A DNA stretch of 64,000 nt, taken from contig CM065307.1 of assembly GCA_033032175.1 (NCBI GenBank), positions 8,494,001 to 8,558,000 on the forward strand, read 5' to 3'. Positions within the stretch are counted from its first letter, which is position 1. Each line of letters opens with the position of its first letter. Made by a program: the position numbers and the translations under genes. The DNA comes from Saturnia japonica (lineage: Eukaryota > Arthropoda > Insecta > Lepidoptera > Saturniidae). This document shows positions 1 to 13,300 of this stretch, piece after piece. The notes below the pieces were generated by a model that ran no database searches, had not been told where the DNA came from, and saw only the letters and a list, made by a program, of their open reading frames with translations.

Positions 1-2862
1 CGTCTACCTACGACATAAAAACGTATAATTAGTAAGACAATGATACAAAATACGTTTATAGGAAGTAATAAAAAAAACTTTGCCAATTACTTTATGTAGA
101 AATGATTTACTTGAGAACTTTTAACAAATACTTCACACATTATTATCTTTTACAATGATAAATTGTTAAATTTCATGGTCTTCTTTAATTGTAAGACACA
201 ATATTTATTCGAGAGATTTTATCATTATCACACACCCTATCGATTAGTGCAACAACATAATATGTAGTGTAAGTTGGTTTTTTGCTTTTTCTCGTTGGTT
301 CCATTCCCGCTATAGCTTATTTAATGTTTATAGCTATTTTAGAAAATCTGTGAATGCAGTTATTATTACAAAAAGGCATACAAAAATGTTCAATTTTGCA
401 ATCCTTTACACGAAAATATTAGTTTATTTAATATTTTTAAATTTATAAATCCTTATTTTCCAGGAAATAATAACGCTTTATAGTAACTCTGTTTAGTGTA
501 ATTTAATAAAAATCAATAAGTGCACAAAAACACCAAACAACGACATGTATCGTTGAGATAGAATAGATATTTTTACTTATTTCAATATTTAATAAATTTC
601 ATCTAAAAATATTTCAAAATAATAATAAAAACCCATCCTTAAATTATGAATATACTTGCTTGCAGAAAATATATACTACGTGATTTAAACCAAGCCGACG
701 TACAGTGCCATCTAAGAATACCTACTGTTGGAAAATAGAAATACTTACATTCCATTTATTGATTTTACTGAAAATTATGTAAAGATTAAATAATTTGGTA
801 TCTTTTCACTTCATTTCAGTAAATATTTTAAATATATTACAGAGTTATATACACATACATTCCTTTTTATATGTACATAACCTAAACGCAACTTGTAGAC
901 CATACAAATGTTCATACGTGTAAAAATGTATCTTAAATGGACCTTCAGACTATAAGCTATAATCATATCGAATTTCATTAAATTCGGTCCAGTTGTTTTT
1001 GCGTGATTGGTGTTCAAACATACCGACAGACAGACAAAAATTTCAAAAACTATCAAAATATGTTCTGTCCATTATTAAGTGTTGTCAGAAAAAGTAAGTT
1101 AAACAAAATCAAACCATTTCAAACTTCCCTTAAAATAAACAACTTCCTCTGTTTACAACACTTAAAATTAATACGGCAAACTTGAAAAGAAAACTTAATC
1201 AGTCTAGCGTTCCCGTAACAAGGACCTCACTGTACAGAGATCAATATTCACCTAATTAAAATAATATGATCAGATATCGTTTAAAATATCTACTTCTTAT
1301 TTTTATTGCGAAAATAAAATCTAAGAAATAATAATACATTTACCTATCCAATGTTTCGTCTCCGAGCTGAGTCGGCGCAAACGCAAATTAATCAAATCAT
1401 CTGGAAAAACAAGGATAACTGGCAAAATGTCAAGTGATGAATGATGTTCTTGATAAGAGTTATATTTGTATAACATTTTTTTTTAATTTTTGTTAATCCC
1501 GTAAATCCCGGGATTTATCAAATTCAATCCTGAGATCGAATCCTCTAATCATATCTCATACACATGCTGTGTGTAAAGTAAAATAATGTTGCGATAATTT
1601 TCCTTTGCTACCTTGGATGCGAACCGGGATGTACCAAAACGATACGCACGACTCAACTCTGTTCATTCGTATGTAAAGTTCGCCAATGAACTTAGTGGAG
1701 TTCGGCACTGGTTTGTTCCTGAGTAAAACCCCGTCTGAAGAGGCGCCACACGACGTGTTCTCGGCTTCGGGGTACGTGATGACGCGTTCCAATGCAAAAT
1801 TTTCGATGTGCCCATTTTGCAATGTGCCTTTGACGACCTAACGTAGACCACGGCGAGATTATTATATGAATTACGTTCATTCAAATTTACCTTTGTACAG
1901 TATCGTAAAATAAATAAATAAATGTATGTAATTATGAGCGCATATAAGAAGTTATACTTATTTGGTGTAACAAAACAAAAATAACTGCGAAAATTTTATT
2001 TCGCGTGCCAACAACATTATTAAGTTAGACATGTATGATAATAATTCAAATTCGTTTATTGACTTTTTAATTGTCTAATTTGTTTTAATATTGATTTCTG
2101 CAGCGACATATTATTTTTACGCCATTAAAATTAAAATGAAAGTCAATAAATGAGTTCACATTATTATTATTCATGGCTAACTTGATCACGTTGCACTTCC
2201 GTTACAATACGCGTGTAGCTCTAATTTTATCTCCAACTAAACGCGCTAAAAGAAGCTTTTTAAATAATTTAACACAAACATTCTTTGATTAAAACTATTT
2301 TAGTAATGAATTATAATAATGTCGTCTTAGTCGAGCTATTTATGCTTCTCATTCGTATTCACTCCGTCTCCATAATCGGTGTTCATCATCATAAACATGT
2401 ATACAACAGTATGTCTGTTAACCGTGGATAAATGTAATATAGGCGTATATCGTTTATCATCGCTTTTAAATACTGTGTCAAAGATACCGATCTTTTCCTC
2501 AATCAGTCGACGTTTTTTAACTTCGTTATTTTACCGATAATAATGTATAGTTTTGCATTAGCAAATAAGTTGTTGCTTTGTTATTATTAAAAAGGGCGAC
2601 TTCATGATACAAAGTACTTTTAAGCTTTCGCTTTGGCACAAAAATGTACTCGAAATTGGAATATTATATGTCATACCCGGGATCAAAGCTATTAACAGGA
2701 TCCAACTGACTCGCTTAAAAAAGAATTTGTTTTATATAATAGATATTATTACTATTTAAGCAAAATTATTGTTTTTTTTTTTTTTTGTTTTTACTTATGT
2801 TCAATTATGGTAAGGTTACCGGAATCACACACTTTGTGGAAATTAATCAGTATCCTTGGCAC
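1..2862. other. Non-coding AT-rich DNA upstream of recognised mtd exons
   Basis: No exon could be supported. Positions 830-1050 resemble the 3' tail of a dispersed repeat (a TTCATTAAATTCGGTCCAGT stretch, then CAGACAGACAAAAATTT). Positions 1556-1884 are a more GC-rich block with overlapping antisense ORFs of 62-88 codons that match no family I know. The stretch may be mtd intron, since the upstream exons of that gene were not found. Confidence 0.5.
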
Positions 2863-3565
2863 TAGAAATGTGAACCGGTTCGGGGAAAACTAGACAAAAC
2901 AAATTTTTTTTATACCGGTAAAACCGGTTTTCTAGGAAAATACTGATTTAAAAAGGAGTTTCTGTTATTTACGATGAGCGAACCAAATAATCTCTTTATA
3001 ACCAAAACCACAATCACTTTTTAAGCTCTGTATTATTAAAATATACATTATAATTGATGGACTAGGTACTATGATTGTCTAACATTATTTGTATTATATT
3101 AAAGTTATGTTTACTATATTGTTGTAATCATGGTACAATATGATTACAACTATTGTCACAAATGACCTCGTATGATGGAGCGGCTTCAAGCTTGCGATCT
3201 GTATTGAGAGAATCTCTCGGCACCTAATGCTTTTAAATAAAATCGCATTTAAACATTTGTTGGTCCCCGTAACTTCTATACCTTCAGAGTGCATGTGGTC
3301 GACTGCAGGATATGTGCTCTCATCCAAAAGGAGGTGGCTTCTGAAAGGCGCTGTCAACCAAATATTGCTTCATTCACTAGAATGATGACTTAGTTTAATA
3401 ATAAAAATAAAGCAGTTTTATTACTTCACTTTATTTATTAAACTTTTAGCGTTTTAAGTGAAAGGAAAATAACCGAAAATAAATAAACAACTAGAAACGG
3501 TTTATTTCGAAACGAATTGCTTAAAAACCGGTTCCCATAATTATTTTAATCGGTTCACATCTCTA
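2863..3565. mobile_element. hAT-like non-autonomous element, decayed
   Basis: The left end reads TAGAAATGTGAACCGGTT, and the reverse complement of the right end reads TAGAGATGTGAACCGATT, giving imperfect terminal inverted repeats of the hAT type. The flanking octamers CTTGGCAC and CTCGACCC agree at five of eight positions, as an old 8-bp target duplication might. A minus-strand ORF at 3094-3357 (MTAPFRSHLLLDESTYPAVD) could be a transposase remnant but was not recognised. Confidence 0.5.
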
Positions 3566-6289
3566 CTCGACCCCTGTTTTTGTTACCGAATGGCTTGCTG
3601 TTTATGTGTGTATATTATCATTTTGAAGTTTATCTCCGAAGCCGCATATCATTATCATAGAATATAGGGTCGTCGTAAGATATTTGTTGTTCGTGGGCCT
3701 ACTAAAAATGATACGCCATTCTCAAAGATATGCATAATATGCATAATATTTTATTTTTAATTTAGAACAGTTTATTTGGTCATTTTTGAGAAGAAAAGTT
3801 TTTCAATAAAAATAACGAATAACTAATTAATTAACAATAACACTAATAAAAAGTACTACCCCCAAAAGGCGCCCCGTGCTCTAGCTCATTTAACCGCGTG
3901 TAGGTTTCTTGTTTCCTCTGCACGAAGATTATAATTTTAATTTGATGAGACACTTTTGCTCATTTCCCGCAGCTTCGCTCGCGTCACAGTTATGTTTCAT
4001 GACCTATATGACCTAACTATATATCCTTTTGTAACTAAATAGCTAAATACCAATTTTCATAAATGTATCATCAAAAATTACGCATTATCATAGAAACTTT
4101 CATCTCCTTTTTCAATTTCCAAAAATTCTTCCTAGTGCTCACCAACAGTGTAAAAGGAACCCATAAGCAAATTTTCACGGTCCTAGTTCCTGTAGTTTGG
4201 GCTATGCATTGATTGATATGCCAGTCAGTTATCCTTTTACTTATTATTTAGATAGATTTATATGAAAATGGATGTTATTTCAGATTGATAACCTTTTACT
4301 TCTTTTGACCAATCATCATTGGTAAATCGTATGTATTTTTTAATGAAGACTGTTTTTATACTATCTCTCAACGCGATAGGAGGCGCTGTGTAGAGTTATT
4401 TACCACTGGAAAGGGCGGAACAGCGTCTGCGGGACTACCTAGTAAATTCAGTAAATTGTATTCTCACGTGTCATGTAAACACCCACTCCATTAGTTTGTC
4501 TCGTTGGCACCTTGTTTGATGTACTAATGACGTTTAAGCATGTTTAGATCTAATAACTGTGCTGCTGGAAGTCTATTATGTACAAATTTATCATCTGTTA
4601 ATTTAAATCTCTATTATCAAAGCCACGGGCTACAATGTTTCACTCAGCTGCGTTTGTTTTGTTTGTATAAGAACTAGACTTTGCAATTGTGAGTTATTTT
4701 AAATAGAAATGAGTAAATTGAAAAACAAAAGTGATTAAGAGTACTGTGTGACTATAATCAAGCACATCTTGTATTAGTGTTCATTAAACATAAATTGTTT
4801 GAAATTGATATAAATGATTGTTTCGTAAAAAAACTATCGATTAACTAACAATTATTCTCAGTGACGTATTTAATATCTGGGCTGTGCATGATCGCTTTAA
4901 AATAAAAAGCGCGTTAAATCACGTGAGCAGATATGTCAATTCCATAAGTTGTCTTCATTTTCATTACCGTTAACGATTGTAGAAAGGCAACTTGGCTAGG
5001 CCCTCTGTTGTTGTCAGACAAATTGTGTAGGTACCTTCCCTTTAAGTTATAGCAAACTTCACAACTAGTAATTATTGACATTGCTACTATCGATAGTTTA
5101 ACCCGGAAGTACTGTAAATGACTGAAAATACTGTGAATATATATATATGTATATGATAGTCAATAGATGTTTAATGAACACTACCTGATCGGCCAATTAC
5201 CGAATAATTTATTTATATGCATTGCAAACATGTTTCTAATGTACTTTGTACTGGATTTAGCGTTCGCATCAATCATGTAATCTGTGTGGTTTCAAAACCA
5301 CACCTGAATGGAAATATTGAATTTCACAACAGGAGAAGATTTTAAATTTGAATAATACTTTACTTACAAAAGCCAAATATCACTTTATTGGATTAGTTGC
5401 TTATTTTTGTCACAACACGATTCACAAAGCACAACTAGTCTTGAAACAACCACCGTGAAACGAATGAAACGAGGTTCTTCTGCGCATCGCACACAGTTAG
5501 AGATCGTACATCGCAGCACGATTGCAATCTCTAGTTATGATATCGTTTAATATCGAACGTTACATTAGATGTGTGAATGTTGTAGGTATGCAGATTGTTG
5601 ATATTTTTACAGGTACTTATTGACAATAATAAATACATTTGAATGATTGTTGTGTATTAAGTTTTAAAGAAGTTACGTTTTGGAGATAACGTTATGCTGT
5701 CTACTTATAAATAGCTTTATTATAGTCGTATAAGTTCGTGCTCGATCGTCCTATGTTATAGACGTTGGCGGGGATGAGGTAGCACGCCACTACACTACAC
5801 ATTACACTAAAGTAAGCAGTATGTTATGTCGGCAGTGTTCTTGAAATAATTACTTGCAACCGCTCGGTAGATGAACATGCACTAGGCTAGGATAATGTTA
5901 TATTAAATTGTCATGATTATCTTTACACCAAAATATACTGCTGATTTTGATTTTTTTATTTTGAAGTTTTTATATAAAGTGTTTCTACTTGGGTTTTATT
6001 TCCAGTTGCAAAAGCGATTGTGAGTTAGTAAGGGAATGTCCATTTTTTTAATAAATCAAAAACAATTTTATATTCTTGAATGTGGATAATATAATATTTC
6101 GTTATTCGTTATAAATTGCGTACCCGTGACTATTGTGTACTGAAGTTTACCTAGATTTCGTTTCGGCCCTTTTATATGAAGACGTTATACTGTTTACTTT
6201 AGTGCATTGTGATTTGCGCGCCTACGTCACGCGATTGAACGCGCTTCCCTTCCCCGCTACATTCATACGTCTATAGAATGCCGTCGGTC
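3566..6289. other. Non-coding AT-rich DNA
   Basis: No gene or exon was supported. It includes a repeat-like segment near 3955-4250 (CCCGCAGCTTCGCTCGCGTC). Confidence 0.4.
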
Positions 6290-6650
6290 GAGCGCACGTG
6301 GGAATTGTGCTACCCCGTTACCACCCACGGCGGTCATTTTAAAGACAAAAATACTTATTGTGGACGATCCTCAGAAGATAGATGTATGCTAACTTTTTTG
6401 TAGGTATTTTTAAGATCTACAATTACTTATTAGGTATATTACTTTGATATATCTCTTGATAGTTTACTCAGCATAAACCCCAAAATCGTCTTTTTCCAAA
6501 TTCACCGATTATTTCGTATGTTACTTAATTGAACAAAATATATCCTATAACCTAGCTAGTTAACAGCTATGAATTGAAAAAAAAACTCATATTAATCGGA
6601 TAAATGGCTTTTGCGTGAAAAGAACATAAACAGACGGAGAAGTTGAGTTT
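6290..6650 (+). repeat. Dispersed repeat family R1, copy 1 (diverged)
   Basis: It shares the ordered blocks TTTTAAAGACAAAAATRCTTATT, GAAGATAGATGTAT and TACAATTA...ATATCTCTT with copies at 31747-32056 (+) and 48521-48935 (-). The best copy begins ACTAGCTGTGCCCGCGGCTT on its own strand. Copy 1 runs straight into the TA/TG microsatellite that follows. The class is unassigned. Confidence 0.65.
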
Positions 6651-6651
6651 T

Positions 6652-6753
6652 AATATATATATATATATATATATAATTATATATATATATTATTATATAT
6701 ATATAGTATTATATATATATATAATTTAGATGTGTGTGTGTGTGTGTGTGTGT
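6652..6753. repeat. TA-rich and TG microsatellite
   Basis: An interrupted (TA)n tract at about 6652-6723 is followed by a (TG)n tract at about 6731-6753. Confidence 0.95.
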
Positions 6754-7154
6754 AAACGTAAGGATTGATTTTCATTAAATTCTGAGAAACACTTATTTTA
6801 CTTGACAATGTTGTCTCGATTCGGTCTTATTAACTTAAGTAATATTATCTAGAATGAGAACATTCCTGTTAAGGTGTTTATTTCCACAGCCGATACTGAC
6901 ACTAATTATATTGATAGATGTACCCGAATCATTAAGAATGCGATAACTTAAACCAAGATTTAATTATGTAGACAGATGAACGATATATCACCGATCTCAA
7001 ATATTCTGCCAAAGTACGCAAATTAGAAAAAAAAACTTATCTGGAATGATTAACAATCTTCACTAAAAATAATTTAATTGTTATATTATATTGAAAGCTA
7101 GACATGAAGGCTTTCAAATGTAGAATCAAACAGAATAGTTTTTTTTTTCAAACT

Positions 7155-7228
7155 GACTATACTGTTGGCCATAAGGGCCGTGAAGCCTCAGACGGCTATT
7201 ACAGTTTCACCGGGTTTGAACTAACACT
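7155..7228 (+). repeat. Dispersed repeat family R2, copy 1
   Basis: The segment GGCCATAAGGGCCGTGAAGC, continuing through CCTCAGACGGCT to TTCACCGGGTTTG, recurs in diverged form at 37626-37770 (+), 43265-43340 (-) and 57177-57320 (+). This copy ends about 25 bases before mtd exon a. Confidence 0.65.
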
Positions 7229-7252
7229 GAAATTGGTAATATTTGTGCGTAG

Positions 7253-7380
7253 ACGCAGTTCTCTGGGTGGTTTCGGTCGCGCTCATACCAAGTCTGCATC
7301 GGGCGTGACGCAGCCTCGTCTCGACTATCGCAGCATGGTCTCTGTCGACGACATGCCTGATCTCTTCGCCTCTTTTGACA
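7253..7380 (+). CDS. mtd: mtd exon a, DYRSMVSVDD block
   Basis: The exon follows a TTTGTGCGTAG acceptor and enters with the last base of a codon. It encodes 42 residues, from RSSLGGFGRA to DMPDLFASFD. It ends with one base (A) that joins AG of the next exon to give K, producing SFDKLIPRPAR as expected for the family. The donor is the weak GTTTGT. A longer open frame runs through the junction to 7409, but the family sequence stops matching at 7380. Confidence 0.85.
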
Positions 7381-10300
7381 GTTTGTATTTTAATGTAATT
7401 GACAAATAGTTTGATATAAGGTTCTATAGCCACTCCTAGTGCATCCGTTTAGCGAACCTAGCAGGTAAACGTCTTCATAGTAGAATAATAAAATATAAAA
7501 TAAAGAATATGGCACTTAAATAAAAAGTTTTGTACAATACTAGTCGTTGCCCGCGTCTTCTTCGCTTCGTCGTCGATTTAGTGCCACAAATTGTCGCTAA
7601 ATTAATAAACTCATTTATTGAATCGGTTCGTGCTCCATCTTTTTATTGCTGATGGTACTATGTCATTCATGCAAGTCCTAAAAACTACTGTACAAATTCA
7701 TTTTTTCACTTGAATTGTTGAATTTTTTCGACTCGATCGCATGTTTTATGCGCGAAAGCCTAAAACACGAATACTTTAACTTCATTTTGAATAAAACATT
7801 TATTGTCTGATTTCAAAAGATGAATGTCATGATCAGAGATAAATATTCTCGCACACTTTTAGATGTTAATTCAATGAAGTAAAAGAACAATAAATTTAGC
7901 AATTCTAGGTTTTATTTATATCATTTAACCTAAAGAAGTTTCTCGAATATTGTTTTGAGATGTTACTATAACACTGAATGTGGTATTGTCAGAGTTGATT
8001 CCTCGGCCAGCCCGTGCGAGTGAGGACCCGCCGCTGTACTTGCGCCTGCGTATGGGCAAGCCGGCCGGTCGCCCGTTACCGCGCACCACACCGCTCATGT
8101 CCTATGGCCGTAAGCGCATGAAGCCGGAGTACTGGTTCGGTATACCCAGAAACAGGTCAGAATTTTTAAATACATATCACAAAAGTATTGCCACCGTAGC
8201 CGCGTGGTCTAGTTTCAATGTGTAATCAAAAAGTACAAATAACTATGAATTAAATATGAATGAGACGGCTATAAATAAGGCTTATTTTTCAAAGGCGTTA
8301 TATTATTTCTTTAACTATAATTATCTCTATATTAAAATTACAATATTCCTTTTATGATGAGTGATAGAAGAAAACTTTTTTTTTATATAGAAACACTGGA
8401 AAATCCCAGCATTGTCCCTGACAGTACAATCCAAAAACAACAGCGATCACCCATAAATCGGTAATCAATAGACGGTCATTGTTGCTATGTCGGCCTACTT
8501 ACGCTTCAAAGACCCAGTGTCATAAGTAGGAGAGAATACACTAGTCGGGAGGCGGTTCCACAGTGTCACAGTCCTCCAAAGATAAAGACATAGAGAAACA
8601 TTCTTTAACCAGAATTATCTCTGTACTTTAAGTTACAATATTCTGTTTGTGATAAGTGATACAAGAAAACACTGTTATGGTTAAATGTGTGATGCGTTTT
8701 CTGCAGGGTGGACGACCTGTTCAAGTTCCTAACGCACTGGGTGCCAGACAGATACGGGCCGCTCGGTGACGTGTCCGCTCAAGGCTACGAACTCATCGAC
8801 AGCGATACAGAATGGGACGACGACGACGCCAAACCCGGAGAAAAGGTATTCAATTACCTATAATTAAGGGGATTTTTTAAATTTCAGCTTCAAGACCTTA
8901 CTCGAACTTTTGCTCGTAATCCGTTTAATGGAACCAGAATATTCCAAAATAGAAGTAGACCATTTAGGTCTAAAGCCGTCCTCCGCACTTGACGCTACAC
9001 AAGTCGTCGGCACTTCCATAAGACTTTCGTCGACGTCTCTAGTCAGCGATTATTCCGCACACGGTGCTACCGAAATCTCGATATTTGTTTCGGCACTAGG
9101 ACAGTTAGTTGTCTGACTCAAGTGATGAAGTTACTCATTTTATAATATTACAACTATCGAAATAGGAGAAAACGCCGAAGGTAAGATTTTGGGTTCATCC
9201 TTATATAGAAAGAAATAAAAAACTGCATTCTGTTTGTAAATTCTGATTTTCCTACCCCGATCACGTTTTTCTGGTAACCTTTTTTTTAATTTTCTTTAAA
9301 TTATTAGTCATACAAAAGGGTATATCTCTATTTCTTGAAAAAAAAAAAATGTTTATTAATTGAACGGTCATGATTAGAAATAACCGCTAACTAACGAATA
9401 CTTGTGTAGCGTCATGTGCGAAGGGACTAACTAAACATGAAATTTAAAATCTTAGCATTTTTTAAGCTCTAGCGTTTTGTACACTTGATATCTTTAATAC
9501 GGGTCTAGAACGAGTCTTAGTTCTTTTTAATTGCTCGACGTTTTGGCCGGGTTACACAGCCCGTGGTTACGAGCCAACTGATGTGTTGCACTGTCTTCGT
9601 TAACAAGGGCAGTTTTTAGTGGCTACCCTCTTCTGCCCATTGTTAATAAAAATGTTCCGGCATACTACATTCACTGTATACACTGAAACATCCGTCAGTC
9701 TCGTACTTTAAATTTTCTATTACCGGATTTCATGCCGAAAATAGTTTTTGTCCTTCATCCCGATACAACGTTATTGTTCTAGACTAGTGTTATATACAAG
9801 GTGTCCAGAAAGGGTATCGGGTATTTGTAAGTTCAATGAAACAAAAATTATTTGTATGCAATAAAAAAGTTTATTGTTTATTATTAGCATATGAATTGGA
9901 GAATTATTTGGAAAAGATGATGTTATCCAAATGATGACCGTTACGTTGCTGGCACTCTTCTAAACGGAAACGAAGATTGGCGATAATACGTTGACACATA
10001 GCTATCGATATTGCTGCCATTTCTGACCTGATGTTTTGCTTTAACTGGGTTAGATTCGTCGGATTGTTTTGATAAACCTTACTTTTAAGGTATCCCCATG
10101 CAAAATAGTCAAGCGGGCTAAGGTCGGGGCTTCTGGGAGGCCAGTTGATGTTACCCCTTCGCGAAATGACTTTATTAGGGAATAATTCGTTAACAACTTC
10201 CATTGAGTCATTTGAGGTATGGCAAGTGGCCCCATCTTGCTGGAACCACGTTCTTGAGTTGAAACCTGCAAACTCCTGCAACTCTGGGACCAAAAAATTT

Positions 10301-13300
10301 CGCAACATATCGCAATAACGGTCACTATTCACATTAATTGCTCGGCCTCGTTGATCTTCATGAAAATAAGGACCAATTATGCCTTTAGCAGACATAGCGG
10401 CCCAAACAACGACCTTTGGGCTATGCAGGGGTCGTTCATGCTTTCGTCTCGGATTCTCCACTGCCCAGTACCGACAATTCTGCTTATTAACATGACCATT
10501 CAGGTGAAAATTTGCTTCGTCACTGTTGTTGACAGTTGTTAAAGTTGTTAAATCGCTGCAGCATTTCGTTCGCAAAATTCAGTCGATTAGCATAGTCCGT
10601 ATCCTTCAATTCTTGAACCAATTGAATTTTATAGGATTTAGATGTAAGTCTTTCCTTAAAATCGAATGTAAAGACGATTTTTTGATGTTCAACGCTTGGC
10701 TTCGCTTTCGGATGGATAAAGACGGATTTTGACGAACCAACGCCTCAACTTCTTCAATTGTTTCTTCATCGCGAACTGAACGAGGACGACCAGGGTTTTG
10801 AATTTTAACTGTCGCACCTGTATTCTCGAACATCCTGATCCATTTCCTAATGCTATCGTCACTTGGCGCGTGGCGTGTACGATATTCCGCACGATAGAGA
10901 CGTTGAGCAGTCACTATTGAATCACCATTACGATAATACGCTCGTACGCAAAATGCGCGATGCGTCCCCGAGTACTGTTCCATCGTGACTAAAACTCCAC
11001 AAAATGGCGGACGCCACGAACCCCTCCCCGCACCCTTTAGACGCCCCGTTTCGAATATGGCGCGAAAACAAATACCCGATACCCTTTCTGGACACCTTGT
11101 ATATATACCTATATCAAAGATACAGACCGTGGCCCTCTGTCGAAGCACATGCGGCCCGAAGAAATAATAAAAAATTAAAACATTAGAGATACGCTGTTGA
11201 GATCATAGGTAGGTATGTGGTGTTGTAAGTCCCACAAACTTGTTAGCTCAATGCAATGCCAGTACTTCGAATTAAAAAAATATAATGTCATTCAGTTATT
11301 TTTAATATTTTCTTGAGTTGTTTTGTTCGTAGCAGCTCACATTTAGCTCACAATCGGTCCGATTGGGCCCCTACTTCCAATAAGTCTATACACTCGTGAC
11401 TTATAAAAATAAAAAGATAAGAGGTTTGCCGTTGTGTGCGTATCACGCAAATAGCACTGGATGGATTTAGATCAATTTTTTTTGCTTTACTCCTTAGTTA
11501 ATTGGTCCATAAAAAGGACAATTATCACGATATCTTAAATCAATAAAAAGTTATTAAAGTTGAGAAACTATAAATTTTATAAGCACTTTTTTTAATTCAT
11601 TAACCCTAAACATTAAAGGAGTTGTTATCTATAAGGACTATTCGGTGATATTGACGCTTTAGAATCTTTTACTTTTGTTTCATCCAATTCAACAGAGAAG
11701 AAAAGTAACTTGAATTGTGAATGAACTCCAGTTTCATGAAAATATTCATGATGTTGGATGATTCACCAAATTTCATGTCATTTCATAATAATATCCTCCT
11801 ATCACACGCTGTTCATATTACTTTAAATGAAATGTTCTTTTGTATATACAATAAAAAAGATAGTGTATACTCACTATCTTTATAACATGAGAGATTATTT
11901 GTAATTTATTAAATATGACGTTCAAATATGTACCTATGTGCGTAATTTATGCCAAATATTAAAAGAGGCGGGGCTTTATCAGTAACACACCGAAAATAAT
12001 TTACACACGTCCGACAGCAGGAAAATAGCTTTTGATTTTTTTTAAAACGTTAAAATAATAAACTAGCCCAATGTCATTTGCACGACCGTTTATCTCGTTT
12101 ACCACCATGAACCATCGCTCATTTAGATAACGAGTAACTATATGGGAAGGGTGACTTGTAACACTACCAGTCACTACGTTTACAATAATGAGGTTATTTT
12201 TAGTAATAATCTGTCATAATAATATAGTACTTTCTTATATTGAAACTCGGAGATCCCGTTCACTCGATTGACTATCGTGTTAGCCATAATTTTGTCAATA
12301 AAATTGGTCACTTTCTACACTATAAAGGTTATCAAAGGTAGAACAATAACATCACTGATAATATTTTGTTACGATCATTAAATTTGCTGTATCTTTAGCC
12401 GCAATCAGCAAGGTGGATTTATAGGAAATTTAGAATTAGAAATATAATATCTACTATAATTAATTTTCTGTAATACAAAATTACAACTTGATTTTCAATT
12501 TTATAAAAAAAAAACGATCTGAATATTTTTTATAATACATAAATAATGGGAGGATATTTTTGTAGGACGATCGAACCGGCAGCACCGGGGACGTGTCCGA
12601 CATAACTCGTGAATCCTGGGAGGTAAGCGTTATTTATAATATTAATATATATTTTTTTCATATCAAAAAAAATTCATTCGCTGTCAATTTTTATACATGA
12701 ATTAACGTAATCCTGGATGAATAAAGTTCGCGTAAGGCAGGTTATGCAGTGTTTCCGCATTCTTGTACTGATGCTATGTAGGTACTCAATATCGTTTTAT
12801 AAATAGACGCGTTATACTCTCACTAAAAGTAATTTGAAAACGGTATATCAGCATGTTGAAAGAAAAGAGATATAAAATCACAGCGTAAGGCGGAAACTCT
12901 GTTGTCAAAAAGGATTAATTAAAACATTAATTAGAACATATTAATTAAAATTCTAACACGTGTTTAAGGCCATCTTCAACTTAATTAATTTAATATTATG
13001 ATATTATGTCACTTTTCATTTTTTTAACCACTTTAAAAACACTTTTTCTAATTACTTACGATGTATGTAACATTGAACATTACAGTACACATTGAACATA
13101 ATATTTTCTTTCAAGGACTGGGTACATAATTTTTATAATACTTATTTGCTCACATAGGACGATAATTTCAATGCCCATACATGTGAAACAACGTTAACGG
13201 AGCTAAGAGATGTAAACAGATTTGTTATACGTTCCATATAGGCAGGCGTACGTGTTAAGCAGTTGTACGCTGTGTTAGTACTAATTGTGTTCGTGACGTC

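Noticed and set aside
1556..1884. Overlapping antisense ORFs in a GC-richer block
   Set aside because: Three frames are open at once, which is typical of GC-rich non-coding DNA. No motif or splice structure was recognised.
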